From Oscillospiraceae bacterium (GTDB lineage Bacteria; Bacillota; Clostridia; Oscillospirales; CAG-272), in contig SVTD01000015.1 of assembly GCA_015063955.1 (NCBI GenBank), forward strand, positions 1 to 35,374: a stretch of 35,374 bases of DNA, read 5' to 3'. The notes under the pieces were generated by a model. It made no database searches. It was not told the DNA's origin and saw only the letters and a program-made list of their open reading frames with translations. The position numbers were made by a program, and so were the translations under genes. Positions 13,603-20,441 of this stretch are shown piece after piece (within the stretch, counting starts at the first letter, position 1; every line of letters starts with the position of its first letter).

Positions 13603-14037
13603 ATGGAAATAGCAATTATCGCAGATGATTCCAAAAAGGAATTGATGACGCAGTTCTGTATTGCGTACTGTAATATTCTTGCAAAGCACAATATTTGCTC
13701 AACAGGTATCACCGGCAAGTATATTTCCGATGCAACAGGCCTTAAGATCGAAAAGCTGCTTTCCGGTACTCACGGCGGTGTTCAGCAGATCGCCTCCCGT
13801 GTTTCATACAATGAGATAGACGTGGTGCTTTTCTTCAGAAGCTCCGATCCCGGAATGTTCTCCCGCGAGGAGGACGATGCCCTTCTGAGAATGTGTGATA
13901 TGCAGAACGTACCCGTTGCAACCAATATTGCAACTGCAGAGGTGCTTGTCTGCGCCCTTGACCGCGGTGACCTTGACTGGAGAGAGATCGTCAACCCCTC
14001 CTCAGGTCTTAATAAAAACAAAAGAGTACACTATTAA
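13603..14037 (+). CDS. Methylglyoxal-synthase-like protein lacking catalytic residues
   Basis: ATG at 13603 follows AGGAGG; the frame extends upstream but without another site. The 144-aa protein aligns over its whole length with methylglyoxal synthase (MgsA): GITGKYISDATGL, then IDVVLFF, then LLRMCDMQNVPVATNIATAE. The enzyme normally converts dihydroxyacetone phosphate to methylglyoxal. However, the catalytic Asp in the family motif LGGDQQIG is Val here (HGGVQQIA, V60), the family H-D pair near the N-terminus reads D-D (8-9), and the FFWDPL...PHDPD segment reads FFRSSDPGMFSREED, so the Asp and His there are also lost. I expect it not to be a normal synthase; it may be a regulatory MGS-like domain protein. 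It is co-transcribed with the MinD-like ATPase. Confidence 0.8.
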   Translation: MEIAIIADDSKKELMTQFCIAYCNILAKHNICSTGITGKYISDATGLKIEKLLSGTHGGVQQIASRVSYNEIDVVLFFRSSDPGMFSREEDDALLRMCDMQNVPVATNIATAEVLVCALDRGDLDWREIVNPSSGLNKNKRVHY

Positions 14038-14110
14038 AAAATCAGAGGCTGTATAAGGGCAATAGTTCTTTAGCGGCCTCTTTTGCATTATCCAAGAAAG
14101 CGTGAATCAA

Positions 14111-14893
14111 ATGTCCCAAATAAAGATACTTTGCCTCGGAGACGTTGTGGGTGTTGGCGGATGCCGCTATCTCGGCGGCGGAAGGCTGCGCAGGATGCGT
14201 GAAACGCTCGGAGCTGACCTCGTTATAGTAAACGGTGAAAACTCTGCCGTGGGAAACGCCCTTTCCCCCGACAGCGCCGAGGAGATATTCGAGGCAGGTG
14301 CCGACGTTATCACAGGCGGCAACCATACCTTTAAGAAAAAGCAGATATACGATTATCTTGACAGCCACAAAATGGCAATAAGACCTGCAAATTACCCCTC
14401 CGATGCTCCGGGTGACGGTTACTGTATAGCAGACTGTATGGGCTGGAGAGTCCTCGTTATAAACCTTCTGGGCACCACATTTATGGACAGCATGGACAGC
14501 CCCTTCAAGACCGCAGACAGAATACTCAGCCAAAATAAGGGCAGGTACGACGTGTGCCTCGTGGATATCCACGCGGAGGCAACCAGCGAAAAAATGTGCC
14601 TCGGCAGGTATCTTGACGGGCGCGTTTCTGCAGTTTTCGGAACCCATACCCACGTGCAAACGGCGGACGCAAGAGTCCTCCCCGGCGGTACGGGATATAT
14701 AACGGACCTCGGTATGACGGGGTCTGAGGCGGGAGTTCTCGGTGTAAAGACCGAGTGCATCATCCATAAGTTTACGGTGCGCACCCCCGTATACTTTGAG
14801 CCTGCCGAGGGCAGCTATGCAGCCCACGGCGCCCTCTTTACCGTAGATACGTCCACGGGGCTTTGCACAGAGGCCGTGGGAATAACGTTTTAG
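14111..14893 (+). CDS. ymdB: YmdB-family metallophosphoesterase (2',3'-cyclic nucleotide phosphodiesterase type)
   Basis: I prefer ATG at 14111 (AGAAAG 10 nt upstream) over GTG at 14102. The 260-aa protein has every metal ligand of the YmdB/TIGR00282 family: GD (D11), NGEN (41-44), GGNH (69-72), DIHAEATSEK (152-161, H154) and FGTHTHVQTAD (H179, H181). Bacillus subtilis YmdB hydrolyses 2',3'- and 3',5'-cyclic nucleotides and affects biofilm and sporulation decisions. Length and motifs are normal. It sits between the MgsA-like gene and the galactokinase gene; in Firmicutes ymdB is frequently near pgsA, which occurs here two genes later. Before it, AGAGGC/GCCTCT (14043-14076) could form a weak attenuator. 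Confidence 0.9.
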   Translation: MSQIKILCLGDVVGVGGCRYLGGGRLRRMRETLGADLVIVNGENSAVGNALSPDSAEEIFEAGADVITGGNHTFKKKQIYDYLDSHKMAIRPANYPSDAPGDGYCIADCMGWRVLVINLLGTTFMDSMDSPFKTADRILSQNKGRYDVCLVDIHAEATSEKMCLGRYLDGRVSAVFGTHTHVQTADARVLPGGTGYITDLGMTGSEAGVLGVKTECIIHKFTVRTPVYFEPAEGSYAAHGALFTVDTSTGLCTEAVGITF

Positions 14894-14902
14894 GAGATAA
14901 AA

Positions 14903-16189
14903 ATGAAAGCTTCGGAACTTAAAAAATATATACTTGAAGGCGGCGCGGATAATACCCTTATTTGTGAGTGCGCCGTAAGCGAGAGGGATATCCTCTCAAA
15001 GAGAGAGCGCATCGCCGCGGCAGTTGACAGCTTCGTTGACCTTTACGGAGACCGCACTGCGTATCTTTTTTCCGTTGGCGGCAGAAGCGAGATCTCGGGA
15101 AACCATACTGACCATAACCGCGGAAAGGTGCTGGCGGCGGCCATCGATCTTGATATTATTGCCGTAGCATCCCCCACGGATGACGGCACCGTTACCGTAA
15201 AGAGCGAGGGCTTTGAGGCGGATACGGTACTGTCAGGCGAGATCGCAGAGCCCATAGAAGAGAGAAGATTCACCTCGGCGGCTATCATCGCAGGTATGGA
15301 AAGAGCGTTCCTCGACCGGGGACTAAAGGTCGGCGGCTTCGTTGCCTATACCGTGTCAAGCGTTCTCAAGGGCTCGGGGCTTTCCTCCTCTGCGGCCTTT
15401 GAGGTAATGATGGGAAATATCCTCAATCATCTCTATAACGGCGGCGCCGTTGATAATGCGGAAATTGCAAAAATGGCTCAGTTTGCTGAAAACGTATATT
15501 TCGGCAAGCCCTGCGGACTTATGGATCAGATGGCCTGCGCCGTCGGCGGCTTTATCTATATCGATTTTGCCGATCCCGCCGCTCCCGTAGTAAAAAAGCA
15601 GGACTTTGACCTGACCCGTGCAGGCTACAGTCTTTGCATCACCGATACCGGCGGAAACCACGCGGATCTTAACGAGGATTATGCCTCCGTTCCTGCTGAG
15701 ATGAAGGCGGTGGCACGCCTTTTCGGTAAGGAGGTACTGCGTGAGGTCAGCGAGGAGGAGCTTATCGGAGAGGCAAAAAGGATAAGAGAGACCCTGGGAG
15801 ACAGGCATCTTATGAGAGCTCTCCATTTTGTACGGGAGAATAAGAGGGTCGAAGCCCAGAAGGATGCCCTCGAAAAGGGCGACAGCGAGGAGTTTTTCAA
15901 GAACGTGATCGCCTCAGGTCTTTCAAGCTTCAGATATCTTCAGAACGTGTATACCGTGAAAAACGTTTCCGAGCAGGGGCTTTCCGTTGCCCTCTGCCTT
16001 ACTGAAGGCTTCCTTTCCGATAAGGGAGGCGCGTGGAGAGTTCACGGCGGCGGCTTTGCCGGCACCGTTCAGGCGTTCGTACCCACGGCTCATACTGCTG
16101 ATTATAAGAAATTTATGGAAAGCATCTTCGGCGTCGGCAGCTGCTACGTTCTCAGCGTGAGAAAAGCGGGCGCTGTAAGGATCGTGTAA
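14903..16189 (+). CDS. Galactokinase-family GHMP sugar kinase
   Basis: ATG at 14903 follows TAGGAG. The 428-aa protein has the GHMP kinase plan: a galactokinase-type signature GRSEISGNHTDHN (60-72), the phosphate loop LKGSGLSSSAAFE (155-167), a catalytic-base Asp in CGLMDQMACAVGG (D208) and the C-terminal HGGGFAGT. It phosphorylates a hexose, presumably galactose, at C1 with ATP. In human GALK1 the signature is GEHTDYN, where the Glu contacts the sugar; here it is Asn (N67). This suggests a subfamily with altered binding. No galT or galE is next to it; it sits instead with ymdB and pgsA. The next gene starts 3 bp after its stop. Confidence 0.88.
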   Translation: MKASELKKYILEGGADNTLICECAVSERDILSKRERIAAAVDSFVDLYGDRTAYLFSVGGRSEISGNHTDHNRGKVLAAAIDLDIIAVASPTDDGTVTVKSEGFEADTVLSGEIAEPIEERRFTSAAIIAGMERAFLDRGLKVGGFVAYTVSSVLKGSGLSSSAAFEVMMGNILNHLYNGGAVDNAEIAKMAQFAENVYFGKPCGLMDQMACAVGGFIYIDFADPAAPVVKKQDFDLTRAGYSLCITDTGGNHADLNEDYASVPAEMKAVARLFGKEVLREVSEEELIGEAKRIRETLGDRHLMRALHFVRENKRVEAQKDALEKGDSEEFFKNVIASGLSSFRYLQNVYTVKNVSEQGLSVALCLTEGFLSDKGGAWRVHGGGFAGTVQAFVPTAHTADYKKFMESIFGVGSCYVLSVRKAGAVRIV

Positions 16190-16192
16190 GCT

Positions 16193-16558
16193 ATGGAAAA
16201 GAAAGAAAAGAAAAAGCTGACGGGCGGCGAGTTTGCCCTTCTTATCGGTAATTTTCTGTGGATGCTTGCAGTCTATTTCGGCTGCATCTATCTTCTCGAA
16301 AGGTTCGGCGTCATACTGCCTTACCAGATATGCACGGGCGTGTATTGCGCCGCCGCCATCATTCTGCCGGTGGTATCCGGCGTGCTTTCAGGGAAATTCG
16401 TGTCAAAAAAGACGGGAGAAGCACGCACCGATGCCCAAATTGCCCTTTCAAGAAGGCTCGTGCTTTGGGCGATTCCCCTAATTGCCGTTTTGCTTATTGA
16501 CATTATAGACCTGTTTGTAGTAGAATACTTTAAGCAGCTGTTGTCGGTTTCCCGATAA
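16193..16558 (+). CDS. Small membrane protein, unknown function
   Basis: This 121-aa protein begins 3 bp after the galactokinase stop, so translation is probably coupled. After a lysine-rich start (MEKKEKKKLTGGE) it has about three hydrophobic segments: FALLIGNFLWMLAVYFGCIYL, YQICTGVYCAAAIILPVVSGVL and LVLWAIPLIAVLLIDIIDLFVV (each approximate). A basic loop separates the second and third. No family is recognised. Its position between a sugar kinase and PgsA within one operon suggests a membrane-associated housekeeping role, but nothing more specific. Confidence 0.8.
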   Translation: MEKKEKKKLTGGEFALLIGNFLWMLAVYFGCIYLLERFGVILPYQICTGVYCAAAIILPVVSGVLSGKFVSKKTGEARTDAQIALSRRLVLWAIPLIAVLLIDIIDLFVVEYFKQLLSVSR

Positions 16559-16592
16559 CCGACAGAAAAAGCTGGGAAAGGAATAGATCAAA

Positions 16593-17180
16593 ATGAATTT
16601 ACCGAATAAACTGACGGTGCTTCGCATCTGCCTCGTTCCCGTATTTATGATAGTTATGATGGCACCCATCCCCTACCTCGAGAATCACGAAGTGGTAAGG
16701 GGCCTTATTGCGGCAGTCATCTTCATTCTCACAAGCCTTACCGATATGCTTGACGGTAAGATCGCAAGAAAGTATAACCTTATCACCGATTTCGGCAAGT
16801 TTATGGACCCCCTTGCGGATAAGTTCATGGTGTTCGGCGCAATGCTCTCCATTATTTACAGATACGGCGATATCCGCCCCGTATTTATCTGGGCGGCAGC
16901 TATCGTAATGTTCCGCGAGCTTGCGGTGACCTCCATCAGACTCGTGGTAAGCGGCAAGGAGGGACTGGTTGTTGCGGCAAGCTGGCTTGGTAAGGTAAAG
17001 ACCGTTCTGCAGATCGTCTGCATCGCAACCATCCTCATCGAGCCTGCCATCCCCTTCGCACCCTTCAACGAGTGGCATATTCTTTCCTACGTAACGATGG
17101 TAGCAATGCTGGTAATGACCCTCTGGTCAGGAATCGACTACCTCAGATCCTATTGGAAATTCATAGATCCCACGAAGTAA
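16593..17180 (+). CDS. pgsA: CDP-diacylglycerol-glycerol-3-phosphate 3-phosphatidyltransferase
   Basis: ATG at 16593 follows GGGAAAGGA. The 195-aa integral membrane protein opens with MNLPNKLTVLRICLVPVFM, typical of PgsA. It carries the complete CDP-alcohol phosphotransferase motif D54-G55-x2-A58-R59-x8-G68-x3-D72-x3-D76. It transfers phosphatidyl from CDP-diacylglycerol to glycerol 3-phosphate, the committed step of phosphatidylglycerol synthesis. It is the last gene of the six-gene unit and is followed directly by a strong terminator. Confidence 0.94.
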   Translation: MNLPNKLTVLRICLVPVFMIVMMAPIPYLENHEVVRGLIAAVIFILTSLTDMLDGKIARKYNLITDFGKFMDPLADKFMVFGAMLSIIYRYGDIRPVFIWAAAIVMFRELAVTSIRLVVSGKEGLVVAASWLGKVKTVLQIVCIATILIEPAIPFAPFNEWHILSYVTMVAMLVMTLWSGIDYLRSYWKFIDPTK

Positions 17181-17181
17181 G

Positions 17182-17213
17182 AAAAAAGCACCCTCAACCG
17201 AGGGTGCTTTTTT
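17182..17213 (+). terminator. Terminator of the 12734-17180 unit
   Basis: AAAAAAGCACCCTC and GAGGGTGCTTTTTT form a 14-bp stem with an AACC loop starting 2 bp after the pgsA stop. Confidence 0.92.
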
Positions 17214-17237
17214 AGTGAAGAGATAAGAGAATTGGTT

Positions 17238-17260
17238 GAATTCCGCCTTTGGCGGAATTC
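17238..17260 (+). terminator. Second hairpin after pgsA
   Basis: GAATTCCGCC and GGCGGAATTC form a 10-bp perfect stem with a TTT loop followed by TTCATTTT. It may be a backup terminator. The same TTCATTTT run follows the hairpin at 31363-31385. Confidence 0.55.
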
Positions 17261-17273
17261 TTCATTTTCTGTC

Positions 17274-17657
17274 AAATTCGGGTTTGTCGGGGAGGAGGAA
17301 CGGGGGACGCAAAGAACTTTTTTGAAAAAAGTTCTCTGCACTCTCAAAAAACTTTGAAAAAGGGATGGGTATAAATTCGGGTTTGTCGGTGTGTTTGCAC
17401 TCACGATATCGTAGGGGAGCCGCTTGCTGCTCCCGCCCATCTGCACGCGAACCGGTCTTCAAATTCGGGTTTGTAGGGGAGTTGATGCAAAGGACTTTTT
17501 TGTAAAAAAGTCCTCTGCACTCCCAAAAAACTTTGAAAAGGGATAGGTATAAATTCGGGATTGTCGGGGAGATGATAGGTAAACCGTAGGGCGGGCAGAC
17601 CCTTGCCCGCCGCACATCTGCACACGAACCAAACATTTAAATTCGGGTTTATCGGTG
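17274..17657 (-). repeat. Array of five R repeats (reverse orientation)
   Basis: R copies lie at 17274-17292, 17373-17391, 17461-17479, 17551-17569 and 17639-17657, at intervals of 99, 88, 90 and 88 bp. Spacers alternate: type B (stem GAAC/GTTC), type A (GGGAGC/GCTCCC family), type B (stem GGAC/GTCC) and type A (GGCGGGC/GCCCGCC). Both cassette types occupy almost the same length, which keeps the period. No gene is seen. Confidence 0.87.
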
Positions 17658-17702
17658 TGTTTCAAACTAAAATTTGATAAGCTGAAGAAGCGATTTGCAC
17701 CC

Positions 17703-17860
17703 AAGCCTCCCTCCGGGAGGGAGGTGGCTCGCGAAGCGAGACGGAAGGAGCACTCGACACGAACGTTACTTGCTCGCTTTATAGCGACTGCTTTCCGTTC
17801 GTTCACGCATGCTCCTTCAGTCAGCCTTGCGGCTGACAGCTCCCTCTCGGAGGGAGCCTT
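17703..17860. repeat. Nested palindromic element related to 10577-10984
   Basis: The ends AAGCCTCCCTC and GAGGGAGCCTT are inverted. Inside are local hairpins (TCGCGAAGCGA; TCAGCC-GGCTGA), then GGAAGGAGCA with TGCTCCTTCA, then CGAACG with CGTTCG near the centre. The skeleton GCCTCC, GGAGGTGGC, GACGGAAGG matches the element at 10577. An R copy follows at 17880-17898. Confidence 0.75.
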
Positions 17861-17924
17861 ATTTTCGTCAGCTTAAACCCACCGACAAACCTGAATTTGA
17901 AGGATATGTTCTTCCATAAAAAAA

Positions 17925-17954
17925 CAGGCTGTCGCAATTTTTGGCGACAGCCTG
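17925..17954 (-). terminator. Terminator of cysK
   Basis: CAGGCTGTCGC and GCGACAGCCTG form an 11-bp stem, followed on the minus strand by a run of T. It lies 10 bp beyond the cysK stop. Confidence 0.88.
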
Positions 17955-17964
17955 ATTCTTCGGA

Positions 17965-18888
17965 TCATATAAACATTTCCGTTGAGAGGTATCTTTCTCC
18001 CGTATCGGGGAGAAGGGCGACTATAGTCTTTCCCGAAAGCTCCTTGCGGGCGGCAAGGATGCTTGCGGCGTGGACTGCGGCGCCTGAGGTTATTCCGGCG
18101 AGGATGCCCTCCCGTCTTGCAAGGGCTCTTCCTGCAGAATACGCCTCCTCCTCGGTCACGGTAATTATTTCGTCGATAACGGAAAGATCAAGTATCTCAG
18201 GCTTGAAGCCTGCGCCGATGCCCTGAAGCCCGTGGGCGCCTGCTCTGCCCTCGGAAAGGAAGGGCGAGCCTGCGGGCTCAACGGCAACGATCTTTACGTC
18301 GGGGTTCTTTTCCTTTAGATATCTTCCCACTCCGCTTACGGTGCCGCCCGTTCCTGCGCCTGCTACGAATACGTCGATTTTTCCCTCGGTATCCTCCCAG
18401 ATCTCGGGGCCGGTGGTGCGGTAATGAGCGTCGGGGTTGGCAGGGTTTGTAAACTGTCCCGCCACTAAGGAGCCCTCGTTTTCACGGGCAAGGGCCTCTG
18501 CCTTTTCTATTGCGCCCTTCATACCAAGCTCTCCCGGGGTCAGCACTATCTCGGCGCCGTATGAGGCGATAAGCTTTCTTCTTTCAACTGACATCGTATC
18601 GGGCATAACGATCATTACCCTGTAGCCCTTGACTGCGGCAACGGCGGCAATTCCGATGCCTGTGTTTCCGCTCGTTGGCTCAATGATCACGGAGCCCTTT
18701 TTCAGCTTTCCGCACCTTTGGGCCTCCTCGATCATTGCGGCGCCGACTCTGTCCTTCACGCTTCCCGCAGGGTTAAAGGCTTCAAGCTTTGCGAGGATGG
18801 GCGCCTCGATGCCTCGGTCACGTGAAAAATTGGAAAGCTCCACCATGGGAGTTCTGCCTATCAGCTCTGTTATATTTTTGTAGATCAT
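17965..18888 (-). CDS. cysK: Cysteine synthase (O-acetylserine sulfhydrylase)
   Basis: I chose ATG at 18888, preceded by AAGGAG; the frame extends 13 codons upstream through the promoter region. The 307-aa protein has the PLP lysine in NPAGSVKDR (K45), the substrate loop TSGNTG (72-77) and the phosphate-binding loop GAGTGGT (177-183), with GLQGIGAGFKP and GITSGAAV in normal places. It makes cysteine from O-acetylserine and sulfide. The gene is monocistronic with a good promoter and terminator; no cysE is adjacent, although an unrelated hexapeptide acetyltransferase gene is divergent. No T-box or other leader element fits in the 30-bp leader. Confidence 0.95.
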   Translation of the reverse strand: MIYKNITELIGRTPMVELSNFSRDRGIEAPILAKLEAFNPAGSVKDRVGAAMIEEAQRCGKLKKGSVIIEPTSGNTGIGIAAVAAVKGYRVMIVMPDTMSVERRKLIASYGAEIVLTPGELGMKGAIEKAEALARENEGSLVAGQFTNPANPDAHYRTTGPEIWEDTEGKIDVFVAGAGTGGTVSGVGRYLKEKNPDVKIVAVEPAGSPFLSEGRAGAHGLQGIGAGFKPEILDLSVIDEIITVTEEEAYSAGRALARREGILAGITSGAAVHAASILAARKELSGKTIVALLPDTGERYLSTEMFI

Positions 18889-18917
18889 AGGGTTCTCCTT
18901 AATTACTTTATAGGATG

Positions 18918-18946
18918 ATTTTATCACCTGAAGCTTTTTCTGTCAA
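18918..18946 (-). promoter_or_regulatory. Promoter of cysK
   Basis: On the minus strand TTGACA (18946-18941), a 17-bp spacer and TAAAAT (18923-18918) lie 30 bp before the start codon. Confidence 0.8.
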
Positions 18947-18962
18947 CGATAATTTTAAGCTG

Positions 18963-18991
18963 TTGAATTTCCGACAAAGTTCTTTTATAAT
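18963..18991 (+). promoter_or_regulatory. Promoter of the acetyltransferase-hydrolase pair
   Basis: TTGAAT (18963-18968), a 17-bp spacer and TATAAT (18986-18991) lie 31 bp before the GTG at 19022. Confidence 0.75.
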
Positions 18992-19021
18992 AATAATATA
19001 CCCAAAAGGAGGACTGTTACC

Positions 19022-19657
19022 GTGAGTCTTGAAAAAAGTTTTGAGCAGATGCACTCCGGGGATATTTATCTTCCCATGGAAAAGGAGCTGTTTGAGTATC
19101 AGCTCGGGTGCCTTGAAAAGCTTTACGATTATAACGCTACCCGCCCGAGCGAGCAGGAGAAGAGAAGCGAAATGCTTAAAGATATGTTCGCAGAGATCGG
19201 CGAGGGCTGCTATATCGAGCCTCCCTTCCATTCAAATTTCGGAGGAAAGCACGTTCATTTCGGCAGCTACGTTTATGCAAACTTCAACCTTACCTTGGTT
19301 GACGATACCCACATCTACGTAGGCGACGCTACCATGTTCGGCCCCAACGTAGTGGTTGCCACGGCGGGACACCCCGTTCTTCCCGAGCTTCGCGTCAAGG
19401 GCTATCAGTATAATTCCCCCGTCCGTATCGGAAAGAACTGCTGGATAGGAGCAGGCGCGGTGATAGTACCCGGTGTTACTATCGGAGATAACGTTGTCAT
19501 CGGCGCGGGAAGTGTGGTTACGAGGGATATCCCCTCGGGAGTTGTTGCCGTTGGCAATCCCTGCCGGGTCCTTCGTGAGATTGGCGATCGCGATCGGGAG
19601 TTTTACTTTAAGAACAGAAGGATACCCGAGGAATTATTAAAGGAAATCAATGACTGA
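19022..19657 (+). CDS. Maltose/galactoside O-acetyltransferase (hexapeptide repeat)
   Basis: GTG at 19022 follows AGGAGG. The 211-aa protein matches the LacA/Maa family: the N-terminal capping domain (MHSGDIYLPMEKELF, LYDYNATRPSEQEKR, MLKDMFAEIGEGCYIEPPF) and a left-handed beta helix with hexapeptide repeats (VRIGKNCWIGAGAVIVPGV, IGDNVVIGAGSVV, IPSGVVAVGNPCRVLREI). The catalytic His is in TAGHP (H117). It transfers acetyl from acetyl-CoA to the 6-OH of a sugar, perhaps detoxifying non-metabolised sugars. It overlaps the following hydrolase gene by 8 bp, so the two are translationally coupled. Confidence 0.92.
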   Translation: MSLEKSFEQMHSGDIYLPMEKELFEYQLGCLEKLYDYNATRPSEQEKRSEMLKDMFAEIGEGCYIEPPFHSNFGGKHVHFGSYVYANFNLTLVDDTHIYVGDATMFGPNVVVATAGHPVLPELRVKGYQYNSPVRIGKNCWIGAGAVIVPGVTIGDNVVIGAGSVVTRDIPSGVVAVGNPCRVLREIGDRDREFYFKNRRIPEELLKEIND

Positions 19658-20399
19658 GAGAAGATTTATAATAACCGGAGATTACGGTATCGTGTGCCGT
19701 GAGTTTTTGCCGGATGACGAAAGGGTCACGGGGGTTATCCTGGGAGTTCACGGCTTTGCGGGAGATAAGGAAAGCTCAGTTCTCAGACTCCTTGCCGAGG
19801 AGCTTTCAAAAAGCGGCACTGCTCTCGTCTGCTTTGACTTTCCCGCCCACGGCGAAAGCCCTGCAGCCGAGGAAGGGCTCACCGTAAAAAACTGCAAAAA
19901 GGATCTTTTGGCAGCAGCAGAGTATATTCGTGAAAGGTATCCCAATGCTAAAAAAAGCATTTTTGCCACCAGCTTCGGCGGCTACGTTTCTCTTCTTTGC
20001 AGAAGGGAGCTTTCGGACTTTGCCTTTGTGCTGAGAGCGCCCGCCGTTACTATGCCGACGGTGCTTCTTGACACGGTTCTCAAAATCAGCGCCGAGGATT
20101 TCAGGTCGGCGGGATACGTGGATTGCGGCTTTGAGCGAAAGATCTCGCTCCCCTACGGCTTTTTTGAGGAGCTCTGCTGTCAGGAGGATCTTCTTTTGGA
20201 GGATTTTCATCTTCCCATGCTGATAATTCACGGAGATCGGGACGGTGTCGTGCCCCTTTTTCATATTCTTGAGTTTTCGGCAAGGCACCCTGAGGCCCGT
20301 CTCGAAGTGATCGAAGGGGCTGACCACCGCTTCAAAAACCCCGGTGAAACGGAAAAAATAGTCGCACTTACCCGAAACTACCTTTCGTCCTTAACCTGA
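19650..20399 (+). CDS. Alpha/beta hydrolase (esterase-like)
   Basis: The ATG at 19650 lies inside the end of the acetyltransferase gene. The 249-aa cytoplasmic protein has the alpha/beta hydrolase elements: HGFAGDK oxyanion region (34-40), FDFPAHGES (62-70), the nucleophile in ATSFGGYVS (S108), an acid in HGDRDGVVP (D198) and the catalytic histidine in GADHRF (H226). The nucleophile elbow reads A-T-S-F-G, not the usual G-x-S-x-G, a tolerated variant. The substrate is unknown. Coupling with a sugar acetyltransferase raises the possibility that it removes acyl groups from sugars; this is inference. Confidence 0.88.
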   Translation: MTERRFIITGDYGIVCREFLPDDERVTGVILGVHGFAGDKESSVLRLLAEELSKSGTALVCFDFPAHGESPAAEEGLTVKNCKKDLLAAAEYIRERYPNAKKSIFATSFGGYVSLLCRRELSDFAFVLRAPAVTMPTVLLDTVLKISAEDFRSAGYVDCGFERKISLPYGFFEELCCQEDLLLEDFHLPMLIIHGDRDGVVPLFHILEFSARHPEARLEVIEGADHRFKNPGETEKIVALTRNYLSSLT

Positions 20400-20412
20400 G
20401 TGCAATGAAAAG

Positions 20413-20436
20413 AAAAACTCCCTTTCGGGAGTTTTT
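20413..20436. terminator. Bidirectional terminator between hydrolase and antiporter genes
   Basis: AAAAACTCCC and GGGAGTTTTT form a 10-bp stem with a TTTC loop. It serves the plus-strand hydrolase gene and the convergent antiporter gene, whose stop is 6 bp away. Confidence 0.9.
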
Positions 20437-20441
20437 CTATA

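Noticed and set aside
14042..14827. 261-codon open frame on the minus strand
   Set aside because: Antisense to ymdB, whose metal-binding motifs are complete; no ribosome site.
17274..17657. CRISPR array
   Set aside because: Repeats are short, degenerate and regularly spaced, but the spacers are recurring hairpin cassettes shared between arrays, and no cas gene is present.
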